From the NCBI GenBank assembly GCA_964523795.1, contig CAZGAO010000002.1, forward strand, positions 62,001 to 126,000: a DNA stretch of 64,000 nucleotides, in the 5' to 3' direction. The stretch is from SABY01 sp964523795. Its GTDB lineage: Bacteria; Bacteroidota; Bacteroidia; Bacteroidales; 4484-276. The notes below the pieces were generated by a model. That model saw nothing but the letters and a program-made list of their open reading frames with translations, ran no database searches and was not told the DNA's origin. This document shows positions 33,801 to 43,117 of this stretch, in pieces (positions within the stretch are counted from its first letter, which is position 1; each line of letters opens with the position of its first letter). Made by a program: the position numbers and the translations under genes.

Positions 33801-36800
33801 CAGACCAAGTAACTATTTGTGAGGCTGATGTATTTGACTTTACCGGTTTAGTAATAGCTGCAAATTATTCTTCTGTACAATGGTTATCAATTAATGGTGC
33901 CGGTACATTTAGTGACGACATGCAGCTTGAACCAACATACTTCCCGAGTCCTATTGACATACTGCAAGGATGTGTTATATTACATGTAACGGCAAATCCA
34001 ATCAATCCTTGTACAGTTAGTGCATCTGACGAAATGGAGCTTTGTTTCCAAATGCTGCCTACTGTTGATGCAGGCGAAAACCAGGATATTTGTGAAGGTG
34101 ATGTTGCTAACTTAACAGCTTTTGCTGAAAATTACAGTTCAGTTATGTGGACAGGTGGACTTGGTACGTTTGATGACATTAGCATTTTGAACCCAATCTA
34201 CACGCCTGATGTGTCTGAAGTTGGAACAACTGTTACGCTTTGTGTCGAAGCCCAGCCAATCAGTCCATGTATGACTGCTGCAAGTGATTGTATGGATTTA
34301 TTTATCCAGGCACTTCCTGTTCCTAATGCAGGTATGGATGCTACTATTGGAGCCGAAGATACTTATGCCCTTGCCGATGCTACTATCGCTAACCTTCAGG
34401 AAGATGATTTCTCGTGGTGGGAAACTTCAGGCGATGGTACCTTTGATGATTCCTTTGACCTCAACCCCGTTTATACTCCAGGTGAAGATGATATCGCTAA
34501 TGGCAGTGTCGAACTTTGCCTCTTGGTTAACTCATTTTATTGTGGTGTTGATGTAATGGATTGCATGACCCTGACTATTGATTCTGGTGGTTGCATTAAT
34601 CCTCCTACTGCTGATGCAGGTGATGATGACGTAGTTTGTGCTAACGAAGTTTACCAACTTGACGCTACTGCTACCAACTATTCTGCTCTAATGTGGACAA
34701 GTGCCGGTGATGGTATGTTTGACGATGCTACTGTGCTGAATCCTGTTTATACTCCAGGTGCTGAAGATCTGATGAATGGGGTAGAACTTTGCCTCACAGC
34801 AGAACCTATCGAAGTAGCCTGCGACCCGGTTATGGATTGCATGATGCTTAGCTTTAATGCACTGCCTTACGTTGATATTGTACTTTCTGCTGAAGTAATC
34901 TGTCTTGATGAAACCCTGTATGCTACAATTACCGGCCCCGAAGATGGAGCTTATCCTTATATGTTAACTGGAATCTTTAACGACGAACCTATCGAAGGTC
35001 TTATGGAAAGCAGTGTTAAAGAACTCGAATTAGTTGCTCCTGCTCCTGGTACCTATGTTGGTTTACTCACCGGTATAGTTGATTTCAACGGTTGCGCTGT
35101 TGAACTCAATGAGGAATTTACCGTGGTGGTTAATTCGCTGCCAACCCTTACCTATGCCTATTCCGCACTCGAGATTTGTCTTGGCGAAACCATCGATGTT
35201 ACTGTTGAAGGTCCCGCTGATGGTGCTTATCCTTACACTGTTGATTATACCGTTAATGGTATGCCGATGCAAGACATTATCGAAGATGCCTTCCTGCAAT
35301 ATCCGCTTACTCCTGATATGGCAATGACTTATGAATTTGTTGTTGTTAGTATTACCGATGACAACGGATGTGTGGCTATGCCTAACGATGTGTATAGTGT
35401 TGTTGTTAACCCGCTGCCCATTGTTGAATGCCCTGAGTTTGTTGGCGTTTGTGAAGGTAGCGAGTACATCGAATTCGATATGGTCGAAATGGGTGAATAT
35501 ACCAACGAAGCTGGTGACGTAGTTACAGGCTTTGAACCTGACATGGCCGGTAGCTATATGTTCTACCTTACCGTTACCAACGAATTTGGCTGTACAGATA
35601 TGTGTATGTTCACAATAGTTGTTAATCCTCTTCCAGTTGCAGTATGCCCCGAATTCGAAGCCGTTTGTGCTGGTACCGAATACCTCGGCTTCCCAATGGT
35701 TGACATGGGTGAATATACCAACGAAGCTGGTGATGTAGTTACAGGCTTTGATCCTGAAATGGCCGGAACCTATATGTTCTATCTCACCGTTAGTAACGAG
35801 TTTGATTGCTATGCTATGTGCGAATTCGAAATCGTAGTTAACGCTGCTCCTGTAATTACTGCTCAGCCTATGAATGCAGAAGAGTTGTGGGGTACTACAG
35901 CTACCTTCGAGGTGATGGCCGAAAATGTGGCTAGCTACGAATGGTATTTCGATGGTGGTGTAGTAGGTACCGAAGCTACTTTGGTTCTCAACGATATCGA
36001 TAACGATGATGCTGGTGATTATTACGTTATGCTTACTTCCGAGTTTGGATGTACCGTAATGTCAGATGTGGTTACCTTAACCGTATCACCCTGGACACAA
36101 GTTATCAATTTTGGTGGTAAAGTCAACGGTTTCTCAACCTACCTCGAACTGCTCGACGATGATGCTGCAACCATTTTTGCTGGTATCGATGTTAAAACGG
36201 TAAGTTTCAGACAGCCTGCATTTATCTGGACACCCGCTAACGTAACCTTCGCTTACAATGAAGAAAAAGGTGCTAAAGTTACACGTAATGTTAGTACTTC
36301 TGCTACGACCACAGTAACAGGTTACCCAACCTTAGGCACCGATGTACAACTTTTAGCCGGCGACAACTTTATGCCAGTTTGGTCGCAGGATGTTGTTATG
36401 GCCGAAGATGTGTTTGGTGATCTTGTTGGTCTTAACTTTGCCTGGAGCCACGATTATTCAGGTTTCTACTGGCCAGCTTATAACCTCACTTCTTTGCAAT
36501 ATCTGGTTCCCGGTAGCAGCTATTTGGTTAATATGGCCGATGGAGCTACTGTTAGTTTTGATGTACCAGCCGTTAACGCTACTGTTCCCGTATTTGTTGA
36601 TCTTCCCGCGAATAAAACTTCATGGGATGATGCTACACTTACCGCTACACAGCACAACATTGTCCTTACATCTGAGGCAATTGCTCAGCTTGAAGTGGGC
36701 GATGTGGTCGGTGCTTTCAACCAATATGGCCAAATTGCCGGTATGGTTGAAATTGATAACCTGAGAGAAAACACTGCCATTCGTACTTACGGTGATGATC

Positions 36801-37228
36801 CATCAACCAAAGAAATCGAAGGTTTTGTTGAAGGTGATGTGATGACCATCAAGGTATGGCGCAATGGCGTTGAAATGACAGCTCTTGCAACTTTTGGTCA
36901 AGAATTGCCCAATCAAAATGTTTTTGCACAAGATGGTGCCTCTGTAATTACCGAGTTGAAACTGGGTGCTACCTCTATCAACGAAATTGGTGCTGACCTT
37001 ACCGCAAGCCTGTATCCAAATCCGGCTACCGATGTGGTAAATATTCAAACTAACTTCGAGATTAAGAGCCTTAAAGTTGTGAATTATGTTGGACAGGTTG
37101 TTTACAACCAAAGCGTAAATCAAAACGACTTCCAAATCAATACATCTAACTATGGTTCGGGTATGTACTTCGTACAAATCGAAACCACCGAAGGTGTTGT
37201 GATTACCAAAAGACTTACTATTAAATAG
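30898..37228 (+). CDS. T9SS surface protein, third paralog, split by an assembly gap
   Basis: The reading frame upstream of the 100-N gap and the one downstream become the same frame if the Ns are removed, giving about 2076 residues. Order: signal peptide (MLLKVYKSRVWVLLFMLLPF); GDWAGAFYNDGGVMECGG domain; two modules sharing SPFPPPGGWNNGIGD; two nearly identical 366-bp modules starting TGHFTPPSGGQPTDIW, the second splitting a fibronectin III-like domain; five of the 85-residue modules found in the other two paralogs; two LSAEVICLDETLYATITGPE-type modules; three CPEFVGVCEGSEYIEFDMVE-type modules; an Ig domain (about 1600); a GDVVGAFNQYGQIAGMVEI module; and a T9SS type A sorting domain (SLYPNPATDVVNIQTNFEIK ... 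TKRLTIK). Likely surface-attached. Extra module copies could be missing at the gap. Confidence 0.82.
31933..32857 (+). repeat. Two nearly identical 366-bp modules (copy 2 contains the gap)
   Basis: Copy 1 is 31933-32298. Copy 2 is 32392-32857, exactly 366 bp once the 100 N are removed. They differ at scattered, mostly third-codon positions, and the bases on both sides of the gap match copy 1 without interruption. They encode TGHFTPPSGGQPTDIW to ALNFIPE or ALNFISE. Confidence 0.85.
32555..32654. other. Assembly gap of 100 N
   Basis: Exactly 100 N, the usual placeholder for a gap of unknown size. The bases before (GGTTTTATAC) and after (CGTTTACTACC) join to reproduce copy 1 of the module at about 32085-32105. 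Confidence 0.97.
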
Positions 37229-37250
37229 TAATAGATAAGTTTAATAAATA

Positions 37251-37290
37251 AAGGGGCTTTCGCACAGAAAGCCCCTTTTTTGTTTTTTTT
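37251..37290 (+). terminator. Intrinsic terminator after the third paralog
   Basis: AAGGGGCTTTC (37251-37261) pairs with GAAAGCCCCTT (37267-37277), followed by a long T run. Confidence 0.9.
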
Positions 37291-37323
37291 ATAGCTAATT
37301 TTGCTTTGTTTTTTATTTAGCTA

Positions 37324-38304
37324 ATGATGAAAAGAATCGGCCTCTTGTGTGTAATCTTCCTTTTTACGGTTCAACTGCATTCGCAGGATGGTAACTCTTT
37401 GAATCGTTTGCTGATTGTACATGATAGTGTTTCCGCGAAATACCGGGGGCATATCGATACGGTTACCCTCAATAGCTGGCTCAATATTATGCAAAGCAAC
37501 CGTTATCTTAGCCTCCTGCATTTTTACGATTCGCTTATTAAGGTCGAATATGCTGCTACCACCAAGCCCGATTCAGCCAATATGATTTTGAACCGCCAGC
37601 TTATTGAATTTCAAAAGGAGATTAAATATCTGAAATCAAATTATGAAAATGAGCAGGCCACGGCAGGATTCTATCGAAAGATGTATTTTATGTTGATTGC
37701 TTTGGCTCTGGTATTTTTAGTGATAATTATTGCTCTTGCTTTAGTGGCAGGCAGGACTGGGAAAAAGCTAAGCGAAAAGGATCAATTACACAAAAAACAA
37801 TACACCGAATTGCACGCCATCCAAGTGCTAATAGAAAAATCGCGTAAAACTGAAAACCAAATGGCCTCTGAGATAAATCGCCTTAAAAAGCAACTCGGCC
37901 AAAGTGAATCGGTTTCTCGCGAAGATTACCAGGTCTTGCAAGAAGAGAAGCTGATGCTCGAAAATCAGATGCTTGAAATTAGAAAGGCTTTTGAACTCGA
38001 AAGTCAAAAACGAATGGAAGCCGAAATCTTAAACGGGGATCAGAAAACGGAGGCTGAGTTAGAAAAAGAAACACACGAGATTGCCGAACTTCGCGCAAGT
38101 TTGTCCCTTGTAAGGCAAGATAATATTAATTTGAACGAACAGTTTGCAAGCTTAAAATCTGCCAATGAAAGTCTTCTCGAAAAGTTGGCAGAGCTTGAGC
38201 AGCTGCGCGAAAAATACAAGGAATTGCTTGGTGAACAATCGGCTTTGGCGGATGATTTGGAAAATATGATCAATCGATTAAAGAATAAATTGAATCTTGA
38301 ATAA
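37324..38304 (+). CDS. Membrane-anchored coiled-coil protein of unknown function
   Basis: 326 residues with a signal peptide (MMKRIGLLCVIFLFTVQLHS), a short extracytoplasmic segment (about 22-120), one strong membrane helix (about 124-146, FMLIALALVFLVIIIALALV) and a long C-terminal coiled coil (about 150-325) rich in Glu, Lys and Leu heptads (ELEQLREKYKELLGEQSALA). I do not recognise the family. A -7 box TAATTTTG (37296-37303) precedes it. It lies 17 bp before the thioredoxin-like gene, so the two may be co-transcribed. The coiled coil probably lies in the cytoplasm if the signal peptide is cleaved. Confidence 0.75.
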   Translation: MMKRIGLLCVIFLFTVQLHSQDGNSLNRLLIVHDSVSAKYRGHIDTVTLNSWLNIMQSNRYLSLLHFYDSLIKVEYAATTKPDSANMILNRQLIEFQKEIKYLKSNYENEQATAGFYRKMYFMLIALALVFLVIIIALALVAGRTGKKLSEKDQLHKKQYTELHAIQVLIEKSRKTENQMASEINRLKKQLGQSESVSREDYQVLQEEKLMLENQMLEIRKAFELESQKRMEAEILNGDQKTEAELEKETHEIAELRASLSLVRQDNINLNEQFASLKSANESLLEKLAELEQLREKYKELLGEQSALADDLENMINRLKNKLNLE

Positions 38305-38321
38305 TTAAAATCAATGTGATT

Positions 38322-38837
38322 ATGAAACTTGTCGTTTGGATATTGTTGATGCTTGTGAGTATGACTGCCGTGGCTCAGGATAAAAACAAGGTAGTTGTAG
38401 ACGAAAAGCGGAATAGCGAAATTCTGATTGGATATTGCGACCGTCAGGGCTTAAACAATGCGGTCTTCCGTGAATATTTTAAAAAAGAATACGAAAATTA
38501 CGCCCTGGATACCAAAACGGTTGAACAGATTCTGAAACTTCGTAAGGATTTAGAAATTGTTCTTGTAATGGGTTCGTGGTGCCACGACAGCAAGGTGCAG
38601 GTTCCGCGTTTTTATAAAATCCTGGATGAAGCAAAAATTAAAGATTCAAAAGTAATGCTGATTGCCGTTGATAGTAATAAAACTGCTGGGGACGTGGATA
38701 TTGCCAGCATGAACATCCTGCGTGTTCCTACTTTTATTTTCTATAAAAACGGAAATGAAATCGGCCGCATTGTCGAAAGTCCAAACGCTACTTTGGAAAA
38801 GGACATGCTTTTGATTTTAATGATGGCATCTCAATAG
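38322..38837 (+). CDS. Secreted thioredoxin-fold protein with one active-site cysteine
   Basis: 171 residues from the ATG at 38322 (MKLVVWILLMLVSMTAVAQD, signal peptide); a GTG at 38316 would add two. The fold is thioredoxin-like: LEIVLVMGSWCHDSKVQVPR (active-site region), then SKVMLIAVDSN and the cis-Pro region LRVPTFIFYKNGNEIGRI. The usual CxxC is replaced by CHDS, so only the first cysteine remains, and ordinary dithiol oxidoreductase activity is unlikely. It could act by a one-cysteine (glutaredoxin- or peroxidase-like) mechanism or only as a binding protein. It sits 7 bp before panC. Confidence 0.8.
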   Translation: MKLVVWILLMLVSMTAVAQDKNKVVVDEKRNSEILIGYCDRQGLNNAVFREYFKKEYENYALDTKTVEQILKLRKDLEIVLVMGSWCHDSKVQVPRFYKILDEAKIKDSKVMLIAVDSNKTAGDVDIASMNILRVPTFIFYKNGNEIGRIVESPNATLEKDMLLILMMASQ

Positions 38838-38844
38838 CTTAATA

Positions 38845-39690
38845 ATGGAAATATTCAAAACCATTGCCGCTACCCGCGCCTACCTCGATCGGCAAATAGA
38901 GGCCGGAAAAACCGTAGGATTTGTTCCCACGATGGGAGCCTTGCACCAGGGGCATCTTTCCCTGCTTCAGCAAGCTACCCTCGATACCGATATTGTGGTG
39001 TGCAGCATTTTTGTAAACCCGATACAGTTTAACAAACCGGAGGATCTGAAAAAGTATCCGCGTACGCTCGATCAGGACATAGCAAAGCTAAACACTATTT
39101 CGTGTGATGTACTTTTTGCCCCCTCGGCCGAAGAAATGTATCCGGAGCCTGTGCTCGAAAAGTATAATTTTGGCCATCTCGACAAGGTTTTGGAAGGGGC
39201 TTTTCGTCCCGGGCATTTTAATGGCGTGGCTGTGGTGGTCAAAAAATTATTCGACATCGTTAAGCCGGATAAGGCATATTTTGGGATGAAAGATTACCAG
39301 CAACTGCGAATAATACAAACGATGGTTGCCACGCTCAATCTTCCTGTCGAAATCATGCCCCAGCCAACCATGCGCGAAAAGGACGGCCTGGCCATGTCCT
39401 CGCGCAACGTGCGATTAAGTCCGAAGGAGAGAGCTATCGCTACTGCTATTTATCGAGTTTTGTTGGGTATTAAAGATAAAATTAAAAATCAAGCTCCCGG
39501 GCAGGCCGAAGAATGGGGATTGAAGCAATTAAATAAATATGAAGAGTTGGATGTGGAATACCTCTCTATTGTAGGAGTAAATAATCTTTTATCCTTGTCC
39601 GAGGGGCACGAAAAACAAGGAGCCATCGTTTGTGTTGCTGTCCATCTTGGAAAAGTAAGATTGATAGATAATATTATTTTATTTTCGTAA
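38845..39690 (+). CDS. panC: Pantothenate synthetase (pantoate--beta-alanine ligase)
   Basis: This cytoplasmic enzyme joins pantoate to beta-alanine using ATP, the last step of pantothenate (vitamin B5) synthesis. The 281 residues have all family motifs: VPTMGALHQGHLSLL (HxGH ATP site), VSIFVNPIQFNKPEDL-like CSIFVNPIQFNKPEDLKKYP, FRPGHFNGVAVVVKKLFDIV, YFGMKDYQQLRIIQTMV and KDGLAMSSRNVRLSPKER (KMSKS-like loop). It is followed 13 bp later by panD, which makes the beta-alanine it uses. Genes for pantoate synthesis (panB, panE) are not in the window. Confidence 0.97.
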   Translation: MEIFKTIAATRAYLDRQIEAGKTVGFVPTMGALHQGHLSLLQQATLDTDIVVCSIFVNPIQFNKPEDLKKYPRTLDQDIAKLNTISCDVLFAPSAEEMYPEPVLEKYNFGHLDKVLEGAFRPGHFNGVAVVVKKLFDIVKPDKAYFGMKDYQQLRIIQTMVATLNLPVEIMPQPTMREKDGLAMSSRNVRLSPKERAIATAIYRVLLGIKDKIKNQAPGQAEEWGLKQLNKYEELDVEYLSIVGVNNLLSLSEGHEKQGAIVCVAVHLGKVRLIDNIILFS

Positions 39691-39703
39691 TTTTGCCGCC
39701 ATT

Positions 39704-40048
39704 ATGCAAATAGAAGTTTTAAAATCGAAAATCCATCGCGCCACCATTACCGAGGCCAATCTTCATTATATTGGTAGTATTGCCATTGATGAGGATTTGA
39801 TGGATGCCGCCAATATTATCGAAAACGAGCGGGTACATATTTATAATATTAACAACGGTGAGCGCTTGGATACTTATGTGATTAAGGGCGAGCGCGGCTC
39901 TGGAATAATTTCGCTTAATGGAGCTGCTGCACGCAAGGCGCACACCGGCGACCTTGTTATCATTGTTTCTTATGCTAGCATGGATTTTGAGCTTGCCAGG
40001 AAACATAAGCCGGCCATCATTTTTCCCGCTTCAAATAATAAATTATAA
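39704..40048 (+). CDS. panD: Aspartate 1-decarboxylase precursor
   Basis: A 114-residue pyruvoyl enzyme that makes beta-alanine from aspartate, directly feeding PanC. The precursor cuts itself between Gly and Ser in HYIGSIAID (about residues 21-29), the Ser becoming the pyruvoyl group. Other family motifs: MQIEVLKSKIHRATITEANL at the start, NGERLDTYVIKGERGSGIIS in the middle and LNGAAARKAHTGDLVIIVSY toward the end. Length is normal (110-130). Co-transcribed with panC. Confidence 0.96.
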   Translation: MQIEVLKSKIHRATITEANLHYIGSIAIDEDLMDAANIIENERVHIYNINNGERLDTYVIKGERGSGIISLNGAAARKAHTGDLVIIVSYASMDFELARKHKPAIIFPASNNKL

Positions 40049-40054
40049 AAGGCT

Positions 40055-41101
40055 TTGAACAAGAAAGTCATCTCCGCTCTCAAAATAATTTTTTTTCTGT
40101 CTATCGGGATTTTCTTTATCTGGATCTTCCTGCGCAAATTAACGCCCGACCAAAAGCACGACATCTGGGACTCTTTTATCCATGCCGATTTTCGCTGGCT
40201 TTTGCTGGCATTGATTATTGGGTTTTTTAGTCACCTCGTTCGTGCCATGCGTTGGCGGATGCTCTTGCAACCCATCGGCTATCAGCCCAAACTTACCAAC
40301 ACCTTCCTTGCGGTGATGATTGGCTATTTTGCCAATATGGCTCTGCCACGACTCGGCGAAGTTACCCGTTGCGGTGTACTTAATAAATACGAACGCATAC
40401 CCATGAATAAATCCATCGGCACGGTAATCGTCGAGCGGAGCATCGATATGGTGGTCTTTATTGTTTTGTTTTTTTTAAATTTCATCATATTCTTCGACAA
40501 GCTCGAGTATTATGTTAACGAAAAAGTGTTTACGCCCTTGAGCGAAAAATTTGCTTCTACCGGCGAAACATCATTTTACTTAGCCTTCCTGTTGGTGCCA
40601 TTTGCGATCCTGCTGATTTTGTTTTTTATTTTTAAAAAGAAAATTAAGAACTTACGTTTTTATCAAAAAGTAAAAGACTTGCTCACCGGCTTCTGGCATG
40701 GGCTGTGGTCGGTGTCTAAAATTAAAAAACCTTTTACCTTTGTTTTCCAATCATTTTTAATTTGGATATTGTATTTTTTAATGATTTACGTGTGTATTTT
40801 CAGCCTGCCCGAAACCAGCCATTTAGGTGTGGGGGCAGGTTTGTCGATGCTCATTTTTGGTTCCATAGGAATTATGATTGTACAGGGAGGTATTGGTATT
40901 TATCCGGCCATCATTGCTGAAACACTGGCAATATACGGAATTCAGGCTACCACCGGCTATACCCTGGGCTGGCTTACCTGGACAGCACAAACACTGCTCA
41001 TCGTTTTGGTAGGTATTGTTTCGATGATCATTTTACCCATTCTCAATAAAAAGAAAAACGATGGACAAGCTCAAAGTCATCCAATCCAAAATAATTCTTG
41101 A
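40055..41101 (+). CDS. Flippase-like / lysylphosphatidylglycerol synthase-type membrane protein
   Basis: 348 residues with about eight membrane helices. It belongs to the UPF0104 family related to the membrane part of lysylphosphatidylglycerol synthases. Family features include the early RAMRWRMLLQPIG segment, the NMALPRLGEVTRCGVLNKYE block (charged P-R-x-G-E-x-x-R motif) and the VQGGIGIYPAIIAETLAIYG loop. The start is a TTG at 40055; no ATG fits. The aminoacyl-transferase domain of MprF is absent, so lipid modification is doubtful and the function is unknown. It lies 6 bp after panD and overlaps rfaE2 by 41 bp, in an operon-like run. Confidence 0.85.
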   Translation: MNKKVISALKIIFFLSIGIFFIWIFLRKLTPDQKHDIWDSFIHADFRWLLLALIIGFFSHLVRAMRWRMLLQPIGYQPKLTNTFLAVMIGYFANMALPRLGEVTRCGVLNKYERIPMNKSIGTVIVERSIDMVVFIVLFFLNFIIFFDKLEYYVNEKVFTPLSEKFASTGETSFYLAFLLVPFAILLILFFIFKKKIKNLRFYQKVKDLLTGFWHGLWSVSKIKKPFTFVFQSFLIWILYFLMIYVCIFSLPETSHLGVGAGLSMLIFGSIGIMIVQGGIGIYPAIIAETLAIYGIQATTGYTLGWLTWTAQTLLIVLVGIVSMIILPILNKKKNDGQAQSHPIQNNS

Positions 41102-41555
41102 TGGCGATGTTCTGAATCGGCATTTGACTTATTGGAGATTTAAGGATAAAAAAATTGTTTTTACCAATGGCTGCTTCGACCTCTTGCATCGTGGCCATAT
41201 CGATTATCTGGCCAGGGCGGCTTCCTTGGGTCATGTCCTGATAGTTGGCCTTAACAGCGATAGCTCGGTACGCCGTATCAAGGGCAGCAACCGTCCGCTG
41301 CAGGACGAGCAGTCGCGTGCAATGATAATGGCGGCACTCCATTTTGTGGATGCCGTGGTTTTGTTTGACGAAGATACCCCCTATAATTTAATTCAAACCG
41401 TTCAGCCTGACTTCTTGGTAAAGGGCAGCGACTATCAGGCAACGAATATTGTGGGTTACGATATTGTTGCAGCAAAGGGTGGGAGCGTAGTTACCATCGA
41501 TTTTTTGCCGGGATACTCAACCAGCCTCATCGTCGATCGTATTCAAAAATCATAA
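41061..41555 (+). CDS. rfaE2: D-glycero-beta-D-manno-heptose 1-phosphate adenylyltransferase
   Basis: This 164-residue cytoplasmic nucleotidyltransferase activates heptose-1-phosphate as ADP-heptose for the lipopolysaccharide core. The family motifs are FTNGCFDLLHRGHIDYLARA (H-x-G-H nucleotide site), VGLNSDSSVRRIKGSNRPLQ and the ending VTIDFLPGYSTSLIVDRIQ. It corresponds to the C-terminal half of the fused HldE of enterobacteria; here the kinase half is separate and not in the window. It overlaps the 3' end of the upstream membrane-protein gene by 41 bp and is 12 bp before radA. Confidence 0.94.
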   Translation: MDKLKVIQSKIILDGDVLNRHLTYWRFKDKKIVFTNGCFDLLHRGHIDYLARAASLGHVLIVGLNSDSSVRRIKGSNRPLQDEQSRAMIMAALHFVDAVVLFDEDTPYNLIQTVQPDFLVKGSDYQATNIVGYDIVAAKGGSVVTIDFLPGYSTSLIVDRIQKS

Positions 41556-41567
41556 ATCAATCCTAAA

Positions 41568-42935
41568 TTGGCTAAGATAAAAACCACCTATTTCTGTCAA
41601 TCCTGCGGGCACAACTCGCCCAAATGGCTGGGTAAATGCCCTTCGTGCGGCGAGTGGAATACCTTTGCCGAAGAAATCGTTCAATCGACCAAAGCCAAAA
41701 CGGCGCACTTTATTGGTTCGCCGATACAGCGGAGTGTGCCCAGGCAATTGCATGAGGTGCAATTCGAGAACGAAAACCGCATCGACACGGGCAGCGATGA
41801 ATTGAACCGTGTTTTGGGCGGAGGTCTGGTTCAAGGCTCCGTTGTTTTGGTGGGAGGGGAGCCGGGCATTGGTAAATCCACCCTGATGCTTCAGGTGGCC
41901 TTGCAAATGAAAAACCTCCGGGTGCTCTATATCTCGGGCGAAGAAAGCGAGCAGCAGATAAAAATGCGCGCCACACGCCTGGGTCACGATAAGGCCGAAA
42001 CCTACATCCTTACCGAAACCTCCAGCCAGCTTATCTTTCAGCACATCGAAAAACTCCAACCCCAGATTCTGGTTGTCGATTCCATCCAAACCCTGCACAC
42101 CGACACCATCGAATCATCGGCGGGCAGTATTTCGCAGATACGCGAGTGCGCCAACGAGCTGCAGCAATATGCTAAACTTACCAATACGCCTGTTTTTCTT
42201 ATCGGGCACATCACCAAAGATGGCAACCTGGCCGGTCCCAAAGTTTTGGAACACATCGTGGATGCCGTGCTTCAGTTCGAGGGCGATCGCAACTATGGCT
42301 ATCGCATCCTGCGCTCGGTAAAAAATCGCTTTGGCTCTACCTCTGAGCTGGGTATTTTCGAGATGCAAAATACCGGCCTGCGCGAAGTAGCTAACCCTTC
42401 CGAGCTTTTGATTACCCAGCGCGATGAAAATTTCAGCGGCATCACCATCGCCGCCACCATGGAAGGCCTTCGTCCCATGCTTATCGAAATACAAGCACTG
42501 GTTAGCACGGCGGCCTATGGTGTGCCACAACGCTCTACCACCGGTTTCGATACCCGAAGGCTAAACATGCTGCTGGCCGTACTCGAAAAAAGGCATGGCT
42601 TTAAGCTCTCGGTAAAAGATGTTTTTCTGAATGTGGCTGGCGGTATCCGCGTGGATGATCCGGCGGTCGATTTGGCCGTGGTGGCTGCCGTGCTCTCCAG
42701 CAACGAGGACATGCCTGTAAACCCTAAAGTTTGCTTTGCTGCCGAGGTAGGTCTCTCGGGCGAGATAAGAGCCGTGAACCGCGTTGAGCAGCGCATCAGC
42801 GAGGCTGCCAAGCTGGGCTTCGAGAAAGTATTTATCGCTATGCACAGCTTCAAAGGCTTATCACAAAAACAGCACGCCATCAAGCTGCTCCCTGTCTCGC
42901 GCATCGAGGAGGTTTTTAATACCTTGTTTGCTTAG
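41568..42935 (+). CDS. radA: DNA repair protein RadA
   Basis: 455 residues, starting at a TTG (41568): MAKIKTTYFCQSCGHNSPKW matches the family's N-terminus, which carries a four-cysteine zinc finger (CQSC ... CPSC). RadA is a RecA-like ATPase that drives branch migration in recombination repair. The Walker A is GGEPGIGKSTLML. The RadA-specific KNRFG motif is present in SVKNRFGSTSELGIFEM. The C-terminal Lon-protease-like domain contains the GGIRVDDPAVDLAVVAAVLS block. It is the last gene of the panC-panD-rfaE2-radA run, convergent with nifJ. Confidence 0.96.
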   Translation: MAKIKTTYFCQSCGHNSPKWLGKCPSCGEWNTFAEEIVQSTKAKTAHFIGSPIQRSVPRQLHEVQFENENRIDTGSDELNRVLGGGLVQGSVVLVGGEPGIGKSTLMLQVALQMKNLRVLYISGEESEQQIKMRATRLGHDKAETYILTETSSQLIFQHIEKLQPQILVVDSIQTLHTDTIESSAGSISQIRECANELQQYAKLTNTPVFLIGHITKDGNLAGPKVLEHIVDAVLQFEGDRNYGYRILRSVKNRFGSTSELGIFEMQNTGLREVANPSELLITQRDENFSGITIAATMEGLRPMLIEIQALVSTAAYGVPQRSTTGFDTRRLNMLLAVLEKRHGFKLSVKDVFLNVAGGIRVDDPAVDLAVVAAVLSSNEDMPVNPKVCFAAEVGLSGEIRAVNRVEQRISEAAKLGFEKVFIAMHSFKGLSQKQHAIKLLPVSRIEEVFNTLFA

Positions 42936-42937
42936 TG

Positions 42938-43060
42938 CTTGTCATAGCATGGCAAAAGTCTGCCATAGCATGGCTTCAAGCCATCCTATGGCTCAAAAAT
43001 CAAAGTCTTAACCAGGAACACCAAGTCATAGCATGGCTATGAGCCATACCATGACAAGTA
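42938..43060. repeat. Nested inverted repeats of CATAGCATGG units
   Basis: CTTGTCATAGCATGGC at the left mirrors GCCATACCATGACAAG at the right, and an inner hairpin GCCATAGCATGGCTT / AAGCCATCCTATGGC lies inside. CATAGCATGG occurs three times. It is a REP-like structured spacer between the convergent radA and nifJ. Confidence 0.75.
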
Positions 43061-43061
43061 C

Positions 43062-43096
43062 AAAAAAAGCCGGGAGAATTTCCCGGCTTTTTTTTG
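43062..43096. terminator. Bidirectional intrinsic terminator between radA and nifJ
   Basis: AAAAAAAGCCGGGA pairs with TCCCGGCTTTTTTT around a 5-nt loop. The A run on one side and T run on the other would serve both convergent genes. Confidence 0.9.
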
Positions 43097-43117
43097 ATTA
43101 TCAAAAATCAAATAATA

